Shown: piece by piece, positions 38,711 through 51,672 of the stretch
How positions within the stretch are numbered: position 1 is the first letter of the stretch
Layout of the letters: the number at the start of each line of letters is the position of its first letter
Assembly (NCBI RefSeq): GCF_030269925.1
Contig: NC_085119.1
Coordinates: 17,457,001 to 17,521,000, forward strand
Direction: 5' to 3'
Source: Bombyx mori
Lineage: Eukaryota > Arthropoda > Insecta > Lepidoptera > Bombycidae
DNA: 64,000 bases
Position numbers and translations under genes: made by a program
Notes under the pieces: model-generated
Told to the model about the DNA's origin: nothing
Seen by the model: the letters and a program-made list of their open reading frames with translations, nothing else
The model's database searches: none

Positions 38711-41700
38711 GTGTAAGTATAGTAAAATTATTCAATCTTAATATAGGTTGCTAAGTAAAATGCCGAAAGAAAGATATTATTTTATGAATAAATCGTTTTT
38801 GTACAGATCTGTTAGCGTTATTTTTTGTTTTACATAAGTTTTAAATGTTGCCGTATTTATTGTATAAGCTTATAAACAGACACTTGTAATTTTTTTTGCG
38901 AATTCATATTTAATATGAAAAATAAAGTGGAGAATTTGTTCCATTAAACAAGTTCAAAGGTTGTCGATGACGAAGACGAAATGCGAGGAAAGATTTTTAA
39001 CGTAACCATAAACTGAGAGGAAAATGAATATGTTGATTCTAGTATAAAAATGGCATAAATTAGGCGGATCATATTTGGCGAAGCAGAAATCGCCGCGCTT
39101 CTGTGTTGCTATTTGTATAACATTGTATACAGTGAAAAAAACTTGGAAAATACAGTCTTTCGCAACCACTTCGTTTTCGGACTGGCTTTAAATTGATAAG
39201 AACCCTATATAAAACCATATTATATGTATGTGTAGTAAGGTTTATTGTGAATCAGATTTAGTCGAAGCTCATAACGTGATGTGACACAAATCGTTGTCCG
39301 AACAAGAAATTCAGTGCTTCGGAAGAACAGGCACTTATAAAAAAAGAAATAAGAAGAAAAAAAAACAGATTAGAACTCACTTAATAGAGTAACAACAAAA
39401 GAAAGTGGGCTACGTATCAATATTTCAAAAATTGAATAATCTGTTACGCAGTCTCTTAACATTGGATACGATGCGCGTGAAACAGTCCAACATTGAACCT
39501 TGTTCTATAACATTTCTCGTGTTATGAAAATATACACATATGAGAGAAGAAAAAGTCCTCTCAAATACCAAATATGTAAATCAAGTTGTATGAAACGAAG
39601 CTTGTCAAACATCACGTCCGACTTGTCACACAACTACCACTTTGCTAAAATCCGTCTAAAGGTTAATTCACACACAAAGATTTTCTCGAATAAAAATATC
39701 TGGAAATCGTGACCACTGTAATCATGCCAAAGTTTATTTTTGTGGAAGGCATAAAAAACTTAATACAATGTCCACTGGGACAGTCCATAAAGAGTGAGTA
39801 CTCGCTAAAACAACACTCATCGCTGTCGTCTATTGTGTGAGTGTCGCAATCTTTCGTGCCCCTGGGGACGAGGATTTATTAGTCCACTCAAAGCCACCTT
39901 CCGCCTCGATGTGAACATCCGACGGCGGAGTTTGCGCCCTGATGTCTAGACTACCACCCAATTGAAGTCACTTTTACCAAAGACATTATGAGCAGTTGAA
40001 GGGATATATATACATGCTGCAGGCTCCTTGCGTGCGGTAGTCAGCAGTAACATATTAGCGCGCCAGTTTATATATAATATTATTAAACATACGAGAGTAC
40101 GTGCTATCTGTGATGTCGCTTCGTAGTTAAAATAAATCGGTGACCAAGATATGGTACATAGTCACTTTGTTGGTTTTATGATTTTTTTTAGTTAACTAGT
40201 TTATATCTACATAAAAAGCGGCAAAAGGCAAATGTCCATGGGTAAGTCCTCATGTCCAAGTATACCAGCGCCAGACGCAGTTTTGCTCGAGATTCCAGTA
40301 TCGTTTCTACTGAAAAGCCTAAAGGCACAAACCAGAATACTTTCAGTTTTACTTGAAAGTCGTGAACAAAGAAGGACTCTAGTGCGCTTGCAGTTGTCGA
40401 ATTTACCAATTGATGGTTAGCCCCGACTGCACACAATACGATGTTTCTATCAACCGTGTGCCCATAGTATACACACGGAAACCAAAGTGATATAAATTTT
40501 GTACTATATTTACACTAGGCTAGACTGCTGGAAACTTAGCGGAGCTTTGATCCTTAACCACGTCTCAGTTAGATAGAAATGTAAAAACTTTACAAATATG
40601 TCAAATCTATTTATAGCAATAAAAAATTCATGTTTTTTTTATTATTAGGCCAATATGTTTAAAAGCTTTTACACAATAAACTTATGAGAAAAAATCATAA
40701 AACCAAAATAGTTATAGATAGGTAATCTTTTAGATCGATGTACTCTATGTATCGAATATGCAAATTGTATTTTTATCGTAATCTCGGCACTGTTTAGATC
40801 GAATCGAATTTATGATGCACCAACCACTGATAACGTAGTATTCAGAACGTTCTCATAACGTCACTTTTACAAAACAATATATCGTCATTAACAAGTAAGT
40901 TTAATTAGAACTATTATACCTTTACGGTTTTAATATCGCATACACTATTTTCGTTCTATTATGAAATTTTAGCGAGATCAAATCGTAAAAGGAGTGTTAT
41001 TAAGTATGTCTACGACTCCCGCAATCCGAAGACAATACTATGTTTTATTAGATAATTAATTATTATTATATCTCGTTAGAGGTCGCGGGTTGTTCCGTTA
41101 TTGGTACTTACATACACGAGACAACGCAGTCCTGCAATGAGTTGTGCATTGACGGAAATCTTTGAAATTGTTCATTATTCTTTATTCTTACTTGCAATAT
41201 ATTTTTAACATAATCAAATTCGGTATATTTAAAGAAAAACAAGAAATATAATGGAAGTGTATACATTTTGAGTCACATGAAGGTTAATGTACCTAAAAAC
41301 TACAAATACACATATACTTCGACAAACATGTCATTTGTGGAATGTGACGTCACGACAGACTGCATCATCATTTTTGAAGAGAACACTTTAGACGTATGGT
41401 CGCCCGTTGTTAACTTATTTTTCATTGTTAAAATAATTATTGTTGATTTGTTGACATATTTCAATTAAAATTAACATTTTTATAGATATTAGTTGAAGAA
41501 TATTTTGTATATATAATGATTATTCGTATTATTTGTTAGGATTAATGCCGAGAGTAAAGTTTTAGATCTCAAAAATCACTAAAAAGCAAATTGGTGTTCA
41601 TTGGCGACAAGAACTAACAAAAAACAATTTAACTAACAACATAATAATGATTTAAGTGAACTAAAATAAATTGTGATATAACATTTTATTTCAGAATATT

Positions 41701-42129
41701 TACAAATTAACGTTCGTTTGAATTTTAGACGACTTGTGATTAATCTAATAAACTACATGTAAGTAAATAAATATATATTTTAAACTGTTTATGTAGTAAA
41801 AGTTATTGTATATGACTTTGATTCTTTTGTATACCTTTTTGAAAGATTGCGATAAAACAAATTTTGCAATATGTTTTCGTTTTCACGTTATTCACGTTTT
41901 GTTTTTACTTTATTTAAAAAATATATATATATTCGTACAATTACGGTGAACTTGCGTAGAAATCAATGTTACTTTATCTGAATGTATGTGTATTTCGAAC
42001 AGAATATTATTGTTAAATATTTACAGCCATCGAAGGACGAAGGCAAGACGAAATTACAACAATAGAAATAAACGAAGCCGAAATCAAAATCACTATTTCG
42101 TTTCAATACTGCAGTTTTCGCTTGCTCCC

Positions 42130-42330
42130 ATAGACACAGCCCACTGAGATTCTCGCCGGATCTTCTCAGTGGGTCGCGTTTCCGATCCGGTGGTAGATTC
42201 TGCGAAGCACGGCTCTTGCTAGGGTCAGTGTTAGCATCACTCCGATTTGAGCCCTGTGAGCTCACCTACTAGTTAAAGTTACACTGAAATAGCCTCTCAA
42301 GGCTATCAGCTTAAGTAGGAAAAAAAAGCA
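42130..42330 (+). repeat. Retroelement fragment with A tail
   Basis: CCACTGAGATTCTCGCCGGA, TTCTCAGTGGGTCGCGTTTC, CTCTCAAGGCTATCAGCTTA and AGTAGGAAAAAAA. Plus-strand version of the repeat at 15447. Confidence 0.65.
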
Positions 42331-43984
42331 GTTTTCAAGCAGTCAAGGACTAAAAGAGATACTAAACTAGATTGAATATTATAGTTATTTCCAAATCGTA
42401 CTGTCCGTAGAGATGTGAATTGCTTCTAACAGAATAAATTATAGCTTACTTGATCATTACATTGTCAGCGATAGTAACTTTCGCCGAGTGATGATGTCGA
42501 GTGCGAGAACGAATACTAAATATACGCCTCTTACTCGCCTGCTTGTTTTAAAAATAAAAATATTAATACCAACAGTAACGTGAACATTTTATTCAAGTTC
42601 ATTGCGAAACTAAAAGACAAATGATATATAAAATATGGTGAAGTTGTACCGGTGACTGACAGAACTATTTGACTTCTGTAACTTAAGGACAAAATTATAT
42701 TCGGTCCCGTTTAACGCTCCTTTAAACATTTAGTAATTTCGTCCAATGTTTTAAGTATTAAGTATCAATACTCTAACGTGAACTGAATAATATGAATTTA
42801 CTACGCATACATTGTCGTTTCCGTAATCTTTGATTAGACCGCAATGTAACACAAAGGTAGCCGCCGGATGCACACCGCGTTCCGTCCAGACCCTGCCTTG
42901 CGCGCCTCACCGTAACTCTGTTACGATGATAATGGATTAACAGCGTATAATGCAAACATGATATTTGTTAAATGAAAACTTTTCGACCGTTGTGCTATGA
43001 AAATCGATAAAACTGAAATGTTAACCTTTAGATACCAATACTCTTACATCTGTAGGAATGAGAGGAATACTTCTGAAAGGTTCACTTATACAGCGCTTGA
43101 ACTACACACACATACGGGTTTGTTCAGTATTGCCGTGCTAGGACTCGCAGCCGCTTCATGATTTTCTGCATCGATTTCAATACACACAGTTTGTAAAAAG
43201 GGAAACCTGTTTGTTTTGATGTTAAAAATATCGTCTTGTCTTCGTCCTCTTATGATATAAGAAATAAAATTAGAATTTACAAATAATAAATTATTATTTA
43301 TTCTTGTTCTGTAAATGGTGTTTTATTGTCTATCCTAACTAATTAATATCAGGTGTTGATTCCCGCAAACCCAGCGCGGTGTACTTATTTCGTATGTCTT
43401 ATTCGATTATCCCAAAATATTTATTTCATGCCTAAAAATTGGCGGCAATTACCTGTTGTTTAGCATGTCTCTCTCCCCGACACTAGCTCGGCAGTGAACT
43501 GGTTCTCTCCAACAGTATGTTGTTTGGGTCACGGCCATTAATAAACTTTCGTAGACCAATTTACCAGTTACAGTTTTTGCAAAAAAATCAATATTAGCAC
43601 ATATATAGTATAGTAAACTAGATGTAACATGAAATACTTATTTGACAACTTGGTAAAAATACAAATGAATCCACCCCGACCATCATATTAATTTTCTTTT
43701 CATCCTCTTGACTTAAAAGATTCATTTCATTAAAGAACTTACTCGACAGCAAAAATGTTAGTATATCTGCTACAGGTAATTATCTGTTCATTAGACATAA
43801 TAATACAGATCTAAAAGCTCGCCGCTCTTCACTTGAAGTCTAAAATAATGACATGTTAATGATGAGTAATGTTGACACCGACAGACTAATCAACAAAAAA
43901 GTTGCTCACAATGTTGTTATTACATTCTTAACTGTGAATAGAGTGTCAAATAAATATTATACATATAATAGCTCCTAATTCGTC

Positions 43985-44480
43985 CAAGGATAGCTATGGC
44001 GCATCAAACGACACTTCGCAGCCCGACTCATGTTGGCCATCGTTGCTTCGAAGGAATGCAAACTTTGAATATTAAGGTGAGAGTGGCATTGTCGTATTCA
44101 CTCCGCTAACCACATAATGTCGACGAAGACGTGAGCTAGTCTAACCATTTTAGCTAAAGCGTATCAATAGCGCAAAAGGGAACACCGCGGAGTGGAGCTC
44201 ATTCCAAAACCGGATGGAAAATGCATTCTGTATGAATAGCGTTTTCAGAAGTTGGGAGAAACTATGCTCGTATATTTGGTAATGCAGTGGAAATGGGAGA
44301 TGAAATAATCTCAACAATTCCTCCGAACACTCGCTTTAGCACAACACGCAGACATTATGAAAATCTTGTCTTAGAGCCAAAGGTTCCGAATAGAAGTACA
44401 TACGCCGTGCACGTATAGTTTGGGGGTTAAAGACAAGGGGAAGATCTTCCACCGAGCGGGTGAAATTGCTCGCTAGACCG
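43985..44480. other. GC-richer block, probable decayed retroelement
   Basis: Contains ATGTCGACGAAGACGTGAGC and GTGGAGCTCATTCCAAAACC, patterns that I associate with moth repeats, but no open frame or named family can be supported. Confidence 0.25.
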
Positions 44481-45164
44481 ACGGTTCGAATATTTTTTGT
44501 TCGGAACTTTTGTGTAAGCTTATCTTCAAAATGTCGTTTGAAGATTGATCGTGTTTAATGATAGCTAACTGCTGCTGCAGACTACGTGTTATTGTATTAA
44601 ATGGGAAGCAGAGTTAGCCATGATCCCGCGTACTGTTACATGTTTGTAATAGTAGGCAGTCTTAACTGAAAATGAACTATTTTTACATATAAGTACACAC
44701 ACACTACACAAGTTTAACAATACTAGATCTTAAGAATGTAATCTTTATACCTTGATTCATCAGTGATTGACTCAGGAAATGATATCAGGCAATTTAGCTA
44801 CGTGTACCATCCATTAAGGAAAAGTGTCAATATTATATATGAGAACTTCATATAATATGAAATTTACTTTACCTCGTGTAGTTTGATTAGTGATCGTACT
44901 CTGATCCGAGGATCCGGGATCCGAGACTGAGTTCTGCGAGGAAGCAGTATCCCTTTGGAAAATCACCTAATGATCGGCTTCTGCTTGCTTTCGTTTTCGT
45001 CTCGTACGTGGGTTTCCGTCACATACTATTAAAGAAATAAATCATAGCTTGGACCTGTTAATGTAGAAAAATTTAAGGGACTGTTGTAAAAAATACCGAA
45101 TAACATCATGAAAAACGCAAATACTTACGGATTGTATGAAATACCATCATTGTCTTACTGAACT

Positions 45165-45345
45165 TACTGTAAGTTAATTGTGAACACGCCCCCATCGATC
45201 TTCGCGCTATGTTGCCTGCCCACTGCCACTTCAGCTTGCTAATCCAACGGACTATATCAGCAACTTTGATTCTTCTACGGATCTCTACATTTATGATTCG
45301 GTCACGTAGAGCAATACCGAGCATAGCATAGCAAAGCCCTCCCTA
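45165..45345 (-). mobile_element. RTE-type LINE fragment
   Basis: Reverse strand reads MLGIALRDRIINVEIRRR and KLKWQWAGNIARRS, the same RT tail as at 2180 but truncated on both sides. Confidence 0.8.
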
Positions 45346-45690
45346 TAGCTCGCTGCGCGACAGTAAACTTCCTTTCCTTTTCTTTTGTGAAGCACCACAT
45401 CTGGTCGTACACCTTTGTCTTAAGGCACTGAGGGATTTTGGACGAGAACACATTCAACATGAACACAGTACTTACTGAGAGTAATCGCTACTTAGGATTT
45501 GTACACCACCGTAGTTGCATCACTAGATGAAAGTCTGGCGTCGGGCGTCGTGCTCAATTCGCTCACGGATTCTTCAACTTTCAGATTCACTATTCACCAT
45601 TTTGAACCTACGACTTCTCGTATGATATCACATATTGGGCATTCTCCGCCTTAATGGTAGATTAAGTAGATAGCGTAATTGTCTAATGTT

Positions 45691-45895
45691 TATCTATACT
45701 TAATATTATAAAGAGGAAAGATTTGTTTGTTTCGAATAGGCTCCGAAACTACTGGACCGATTTGAAAAATTATTTTTCCATTAGAAGCCGACATTGTCCC
45801 TGATGAACATAGGCTACTTTTTTTATTTTTATTTTTTTGGTTTCATGTGTGTTTTAATGTTTCCGAAGCGAAGCGAGGGCGGGTCGCTAGTTGTG
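45691..45895 (-). repeat. Interspersed repeat, reverse copy of 34233
   Basis: CTTAATATTATAAAGAGGAA, GGCTCCGAAACTACTGGACC and AGCGAGGGCGGGTCGCTAGT mirror the 34233 copy. Confidence 0.65.
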
Positions 45896-46514
45896 AGTAA
45901 AATTATTTCCCTACATTCCAAGTTAGATTAGTTTTCGTTATCGTGTCGTTTTGTTCTATAGTAGTAAGGAATTTATTGTACACACTCAGCATATTTCTTG
46001 TTTTCTTGTCTTGTTTAGTCGTGCGCACATGGCTTATATTACAAGTCAGACTTTTTTTACTTGTTGTTCTTTATTCTGTATCTGTTTAGCTTGTAATGTG
46101 TATTGGGTTGCTAGTAAATAAATAAATAAATATTATTTTGCCCACGAGCATGTGAACCCATGTCTATTGTACATAGTATTGATTAAATAAAGTTCTCTAA
46201 ATTAAAAATCAGATGCTCGCTATGATTTATTTCACCATGAACATCGAGTTTAAATTTAGACACCTTGGCCTTGAGTAAAAACATCGACTCCGGGAAGCGA
46301 GCATCTTATAAATATTAGTATTTGATTTTCCATGACAGACTGATCATTATTCAACGTTGAAACTTCAGGAGTGCCTCACTTTATAATTAACTAATCCGGT
46401 TTATAACAATATGACATAATCCGCAATAAAACAATCAATAATAAGCATTAATCTGTTATCGCGAGATCCCGATGCTAATCTATTATCACCGCTATCAATG
46501 ATGTAAGTTCAGGT

Positions 46515-46808
46515 GTGGAGCGCCGAGCCGCCGAGCCGCCGCGCTCACCGTCCCACCACCACAGTACCACTCCGTGCCTTAAACGTGACGCTCGTGCCTT
46601 CAGACGTAAACGTCGACAATTATATTAATAATTACGAACGGTTTACAGACTGGTGTTGATGTGTAGTGGATTTGTTTAGAGAATGTGAAAGTGTCGTGCG
46701 GAAACGCAGGAGAGATGGCGCGGTCCCCGAGGCGGATATCCGCACACCGCCGGAGCCGCAGTCGTTCCCGGGAGATCACCAGATTGAGGACTCAGCTGAA
46801 TGGGAAAG
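46515..46808 (+). promoter_or_regulatory. GC-rich island with possible first exon of another transcript
   Basis: GC-rich block in AT-rich DNA. From ATG 46715 (context GAGAGATGG) the frame reads MARSPRRISAHRRSRSRSRE and stays open to a donor-like AAAG|GTACGG at 46809. An overlapping frame without ATG (EADIRTPPEPQSFPGD..) is also open to the donor. I recognise neither peptide. It could be the start of a downstream gene lying beyond this window. Confidence 0.3.
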
Positions 46809-48129
46809 GTACGGTTTTGTTTACAAACAGTACTTCTGCTGCAAAGTACCCATTCAGCAATGATTTCGTGCGTCGACCGTTAATGTTTTACATAATTATT
46901 ATGTTTGTGCTCGCGACTCTCAGTATTTGCTTTGTTATTGTCTATTAATACTTATTATATCTTACAATACGCGTATTGAGATGGCACAATACGCGTATTT
47001 AATGACTTTCAGAAGGTTGTACTAATTTTTTATTCATGTTTATTGTTACTTCTTGAGAAAAGTAACATACCTATAACATTTTCCATAAACATCCTTTGCC
47101 GAACAAAATAACGACGACACACACCATTTTCAACGACCGCTCGTTAGTTTTATCATAATTGCTTTTTAATTTATTGTTAATTCAATAATATTTACCTATT
47201 AATCTTCAGACATAAGTAACCTAAATAATATATGTTTGTTTACGTAAATTGAAAGGAAACTTCAATGGGTATTTCAATGGTGGAGAATAAGAATAAAAAC
47301 TTGATTCAAAAGGGGCAACATCATACACGCTGTGCATATTTTTACAAGAGAAATATAAACTTTTCACTTCTGCGCCTTCATCGTTCTCATATTTAATCTT
47401 TAATGTTACCACTAAAGAGTTTTCTTATACGTTTTATAACATCACAGTCAACTGGATGTGTAGTATTCGGTAACAGATCTGACAACCGACATAAGCAAAT
47501 GTCAGATACATTATTACATTATGTTTAACGGACTGAACAAGGCCTTAGATATCATTTTGTTGTTTGGTTAATGACGTAGAATATTATGTTCACGTTAGCG
47601 TATACTGAGTGTTTCGGGAATATTATATTCAGAATCTAACCCTATATCTTATTCATTTGCAACGTGTTACAGTTCAGGAAAGATGTGTGTTGCAGTAAGC
47701 ACCATACATACACCTTAATTAGGCGGCGCCGCGGCGTCTAAGTTATTATTACGTACTTATGTAGTTGCAACATATCAAAGCAGTCCTGAGAAGGACCCTC
47801 GTAACATATTAGCACCTCCTTTTTTGCTTTTCTATTGTTTTTTTTTTGTTTTGTACTCTTTAAAATGTACATAAACAATTTTACAATATAACATACAAAA
47901 TAAGGTTACAAACCCGAGATAATAATTGAACATACAATTATATAAGTGAAATATTTACTAAGTACTCTCACTTTTTATACATTTCTCTCATCCCAATGGA
48001 AGATAATTTATGCCTTTGCGCTAGATCTTTGGTTTTCTAATAAATTCAACAAATACAAACTGAACATTGAAATGTTCAGAAATGTTCAGACCTTGCTCTG
48101 ACGACTTCAGTCAGGTCTGACAAGTGCAG

Positions 48130-48440
48130 AGGAGGAATTGTTTTTTGCATTTCGATCATGACGATCATGACGGCGACGATGAGTTGTTTTTTTCAGCGAC
48201 TTTGTTGGTCACCGCATCGGTCGCGTCTAGCTGCGCGTTTGGTTACAGACGCTGTTCGTCGCGGACGTCTCCCGGTCCTGTCATGGGACCCGGACGCTCC
48301 GGAAACAAAGACAGGAGAGTCTTTTAATAGATCTCTTAAACTACCGTCTTTCATCAGCGGTGGCCCTCCTTAGGGTGGTGTAGGAGCCACGAGCACTCTC
48401 GACGGGGTCATCACCAAATCGTAATCCGGTTGATTAAATT
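48130..48440 (+). other. GC-richer block, unassigned
   Basis: Two overlapping plus-strand frames are open from about 48124 to 48373, one containing LPVLSWDPDAPETKTGESF. It could be a LINE 3' end or a decayed gene; I cannot place it. Confidence 0.2.
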
Positions 48441-49832
48441 AAAATTCTTTCGTTCGAGCACCACGAACAATTGAAATATATCTTTTAACGTGTTTAAAGG
48501 CTTACAATATGGATTGTAAATACATAGCGATGGAAACCGAAGGCTTTGTTATGTATTGCCGTCGATGGTATTTTTCTATTACATCACATATGCTTTACAA
48601 ATATTTATCCGACGACGTTAGTGATAGTAAATACTGAATATGGCACATCGACGAATACAAATTAGAATTGTTCATGACGAATCGGAACACTACAATTGTA
48701 AAAACATGTAACCAATATTGAAATAACAACACAATATGATTTTTGTAGTTAAATATTGTTTGAAATAGATTTAGAACATCGTTTTCATCTACGCTGCGAA
48801 CTTGAATCTTTCAATGTTTAATGAAATTTTGTATAATATGTCCTTCTTTTGAGTTGAGCACGGTCGGGTTTATGATAAGTATACAAAGGAATTGGGGAAT
48901 CGAAGCTGTATGCATGGAGTTAATAAGTGCCTACAATACTAATATAATATGTTAACTCTATGGCTGTATGTGTGTGTATTCAGAAAGTAAGACAAAAGTT
49001 TAAAAAAATGCAATTCATTTGTTAATCTTTTATTTTTAAACGTTAGCTATTTAGACAATATTTAGACAATGTTTAGACAATCATTTGGATTACCTTTTTT
49101 ATCAGCAATTGATAGTGAACATTTTAAAAACGAACCTTAATTATTAAGAGTAGTTGTTACCAATGTCAGTTTCTCTTGCTTTACCGCCCGTATCAAGTAT
49201 AGGTACGTTGTTGTGAGAGGGGGAACGTCTCTACAACAAGATCTCACAGTCTCCGGCCGCCGAGAGAATGCGATCCGTGTGCGAATAGTAAATGTAACGT
49301 GATATGTAACACAAATACAGGTTCTGTAAATACTATTAACAAGTATTCTCGGAACTTAAATAAAAATTTGTAAATGTAATCGTAAGGATTATCCGAAATC
49401 GATCCAAGCAACATGAGTCCATTCTGAACAGGCTCTACAACGGTAGGTACTACTCGTATAGTTCTTCATTTTTACGAGCGTCGTAACATCGTGTTGTGAT
49501 TCATGTATTTTCCTCTTCTGAGTATTCATTCCTCAGAGGCATCATGACGTATTTTATTTTGTGCGACGCACTTCATCAGTTGTGCTCTCTGCCTTCTTCA
49601 CGACTTCGTTGCGCAGTTTGTATTAGTTATAATGTAACTAATGCCTAATTAACGGTCGTTCGTTATTTGTGGCGTCCTTAAGAACAAACAAAACCTTTTT
49701 ATAAAAATCAAAATTATAATAAAGCCCATGGCCGCATAATGGGAACGCGTTTGCCTCGTCAGTTCCAGCTGCGAAGCCATGATTTCATCTGCTATAAACA
49801 ATATTATACTGGTTAATCGAATGTAAGAATCC

Positions 49833-49953
49833 ATTTTTTTATTGCCATTGTAGGCAGACGAGCATACGGACCACCTGATGGTGAGTAGTTACCGTCGCCC
49901 GTGGACTTCAGCAAAGCCAGGGACAGAAACCAAGCTGCTACCTACCGTTATAT
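49833..49953 (-). repeat. LINE tail, reverse strand
   Basis: TTTTTTATTGCCATTGTAGG through GAGCATACGGACCACCTGAT and GCTACCTACCG; mirror of 14414. Confidence 0.75.
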
Positions 49954-50955
49954 TTTAAAGCGTCATTCATATTATGTTGTCTATTTGTTCTAATCACAGC
50001 TCCACATCATGCGAGGCTTTATGGGTTTGTACAAGCTGCACGCGAACACTCACTGTTCAAATAATATACCTGCTTCTTTTAGATTTACGTAGCTGGATAA
50101 AAATTCGACGCATTTCTTCAACTCAAAATACATTTTTGACATGCTTTTGAACAAACAAAACGTGATTCGTAGAATAGATAGCGCAGATTGCTTTGTATTC
50201 ATTCCGAACACAGTGTCTTAAAGGAACAGTATTTTAAAGTTGTTCAAAACTAATCACCGGAACTATTACTTCACTTTTCGTTGAATAAAACACGATAATT
50301 AAATCAAAAACTTCAATAAGACCCAACGATAAGCAGCTGGATGATTTACACATATATTTTAATAATAACACGCCTCAATTAACATTAAAAATACTAAAAT
50401 AAATCTCGTTAGGGAATTCTTAAGATTCCAGCACGATGTCTGCCTGCAATGTAGTAAATAAATAACAGTAAATGCGTGGTCGACCAGCGAGTTGCGAGCC
50501 CTCACCTTGACACTTTTGCCGACCGACTTCTTTCCTACACAATCCGTTGCTATCTTCAAACAGTACTCGTTAGGGACGTTTGAATCAATACCTGCATTTC
50601 GGTTGCAGAAATTATAAATTCAGATTAACAGATTAACCTAATCGGGTGAGGGGCCAATGACCCTCTGTGAATGGTTATACCTTGAGGCATGATAATCCAA
50701 GTCCTGAATACTTTATTAAAAGAGCTGAAACGTCTGGATTTTGATAATGCCTTGTGTGAGATCTGTGTGATGTGTAAATTAATAGGTAGTATGCTTACTG
50801 TATCGAGCACAATTTGCTTGTGTGTGATACAGTAGTGTCAGGAATCAGCAGCGCCATCAACCCCATTCAGTCTCGGGAACTATCCTGTACATCATGTCAT
50901 CGTACCCCTCGCATCAAATAACAATCCTCTTCTGTCTTTTTTTTATTACTCAGGT

Positions 50956-51203
50956 GTTTTTTTTATTTATTGTTTGGATGGGTGGACGAGCTCACAACCC
51001 ACCTGATGTTAAGTGGTTACTGAAGCCCATAGACATCTACAACGTAAATGCCGCCACCCACCTTAAGAGATGAGTTCTAAGGTCTCAGTATAGTTACAAC
51101 GGCTACCCCACCCTTCAAACCGAAACACATTACTGCTTCACGGCAGAAATAGGCAGGGTAGTGGTACCTACCCGTGCGGACTCACAAGAGATCCTACACC
51201 AGT
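50956..51203 (-). repeat. Bm1-type SINE
   Basis: T-rich start, GGATGGGTGGACGAGCTCAC through GATCCTACACCAGT; no tRNA-like head. Confidence 0.88.
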
Positions 51204-51584
51204 AAAAACACATTTCGCTGTCTTTTACGCCTTTCCTTGATCAGCTGCAAATGAACTATAGAATTACAATAAATTGGAGCAATCGCAATCTCGCAATCTT
51301 ATCGTGCGATGTGTCTCAAACAATAACATGTGAATTATCTGATAACAAGCCGCGCCCTTCATCTCGCCACAAACGTAAAGATAACTGCAGATGTCTGATG
51401 ATAGGGCAGGCGGCGGCTGCTGTCTCTCCCGGACCGTGGCTTGTAGAGCTATATGCGAGCTCGCCGACAGTTTACTGAGTCCAAATGTAATTGTTCGGAA
51501 CTTGTATATATGGAAACTTATCTTGAAAATGTCGTTAGAGAGATTCAGGCATCTGTCAATGTCAGATATTTTCTACCTCTCTCC

Positions 51585-51672
51585 TGACTGAGCCCGTGGT
51601 CGCCCATCTATCCTGGTGAGACTGGAAAGGCCTCCGGACCAACAGTAATCCCTCAAACATAAAAAAAAAAAC
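51585..51672 (+). repeat. LINE 3' end with A tail
   Basis: CTATCCTGGTGAGACTGGAA, GGCCTCCGGACCAACAGTAA and an A run; reverse complement of the start of the repeat at 8349. An open frame at 51391-51588 just upstream may be its decayed 5' continuation. Confidence 0.6.
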
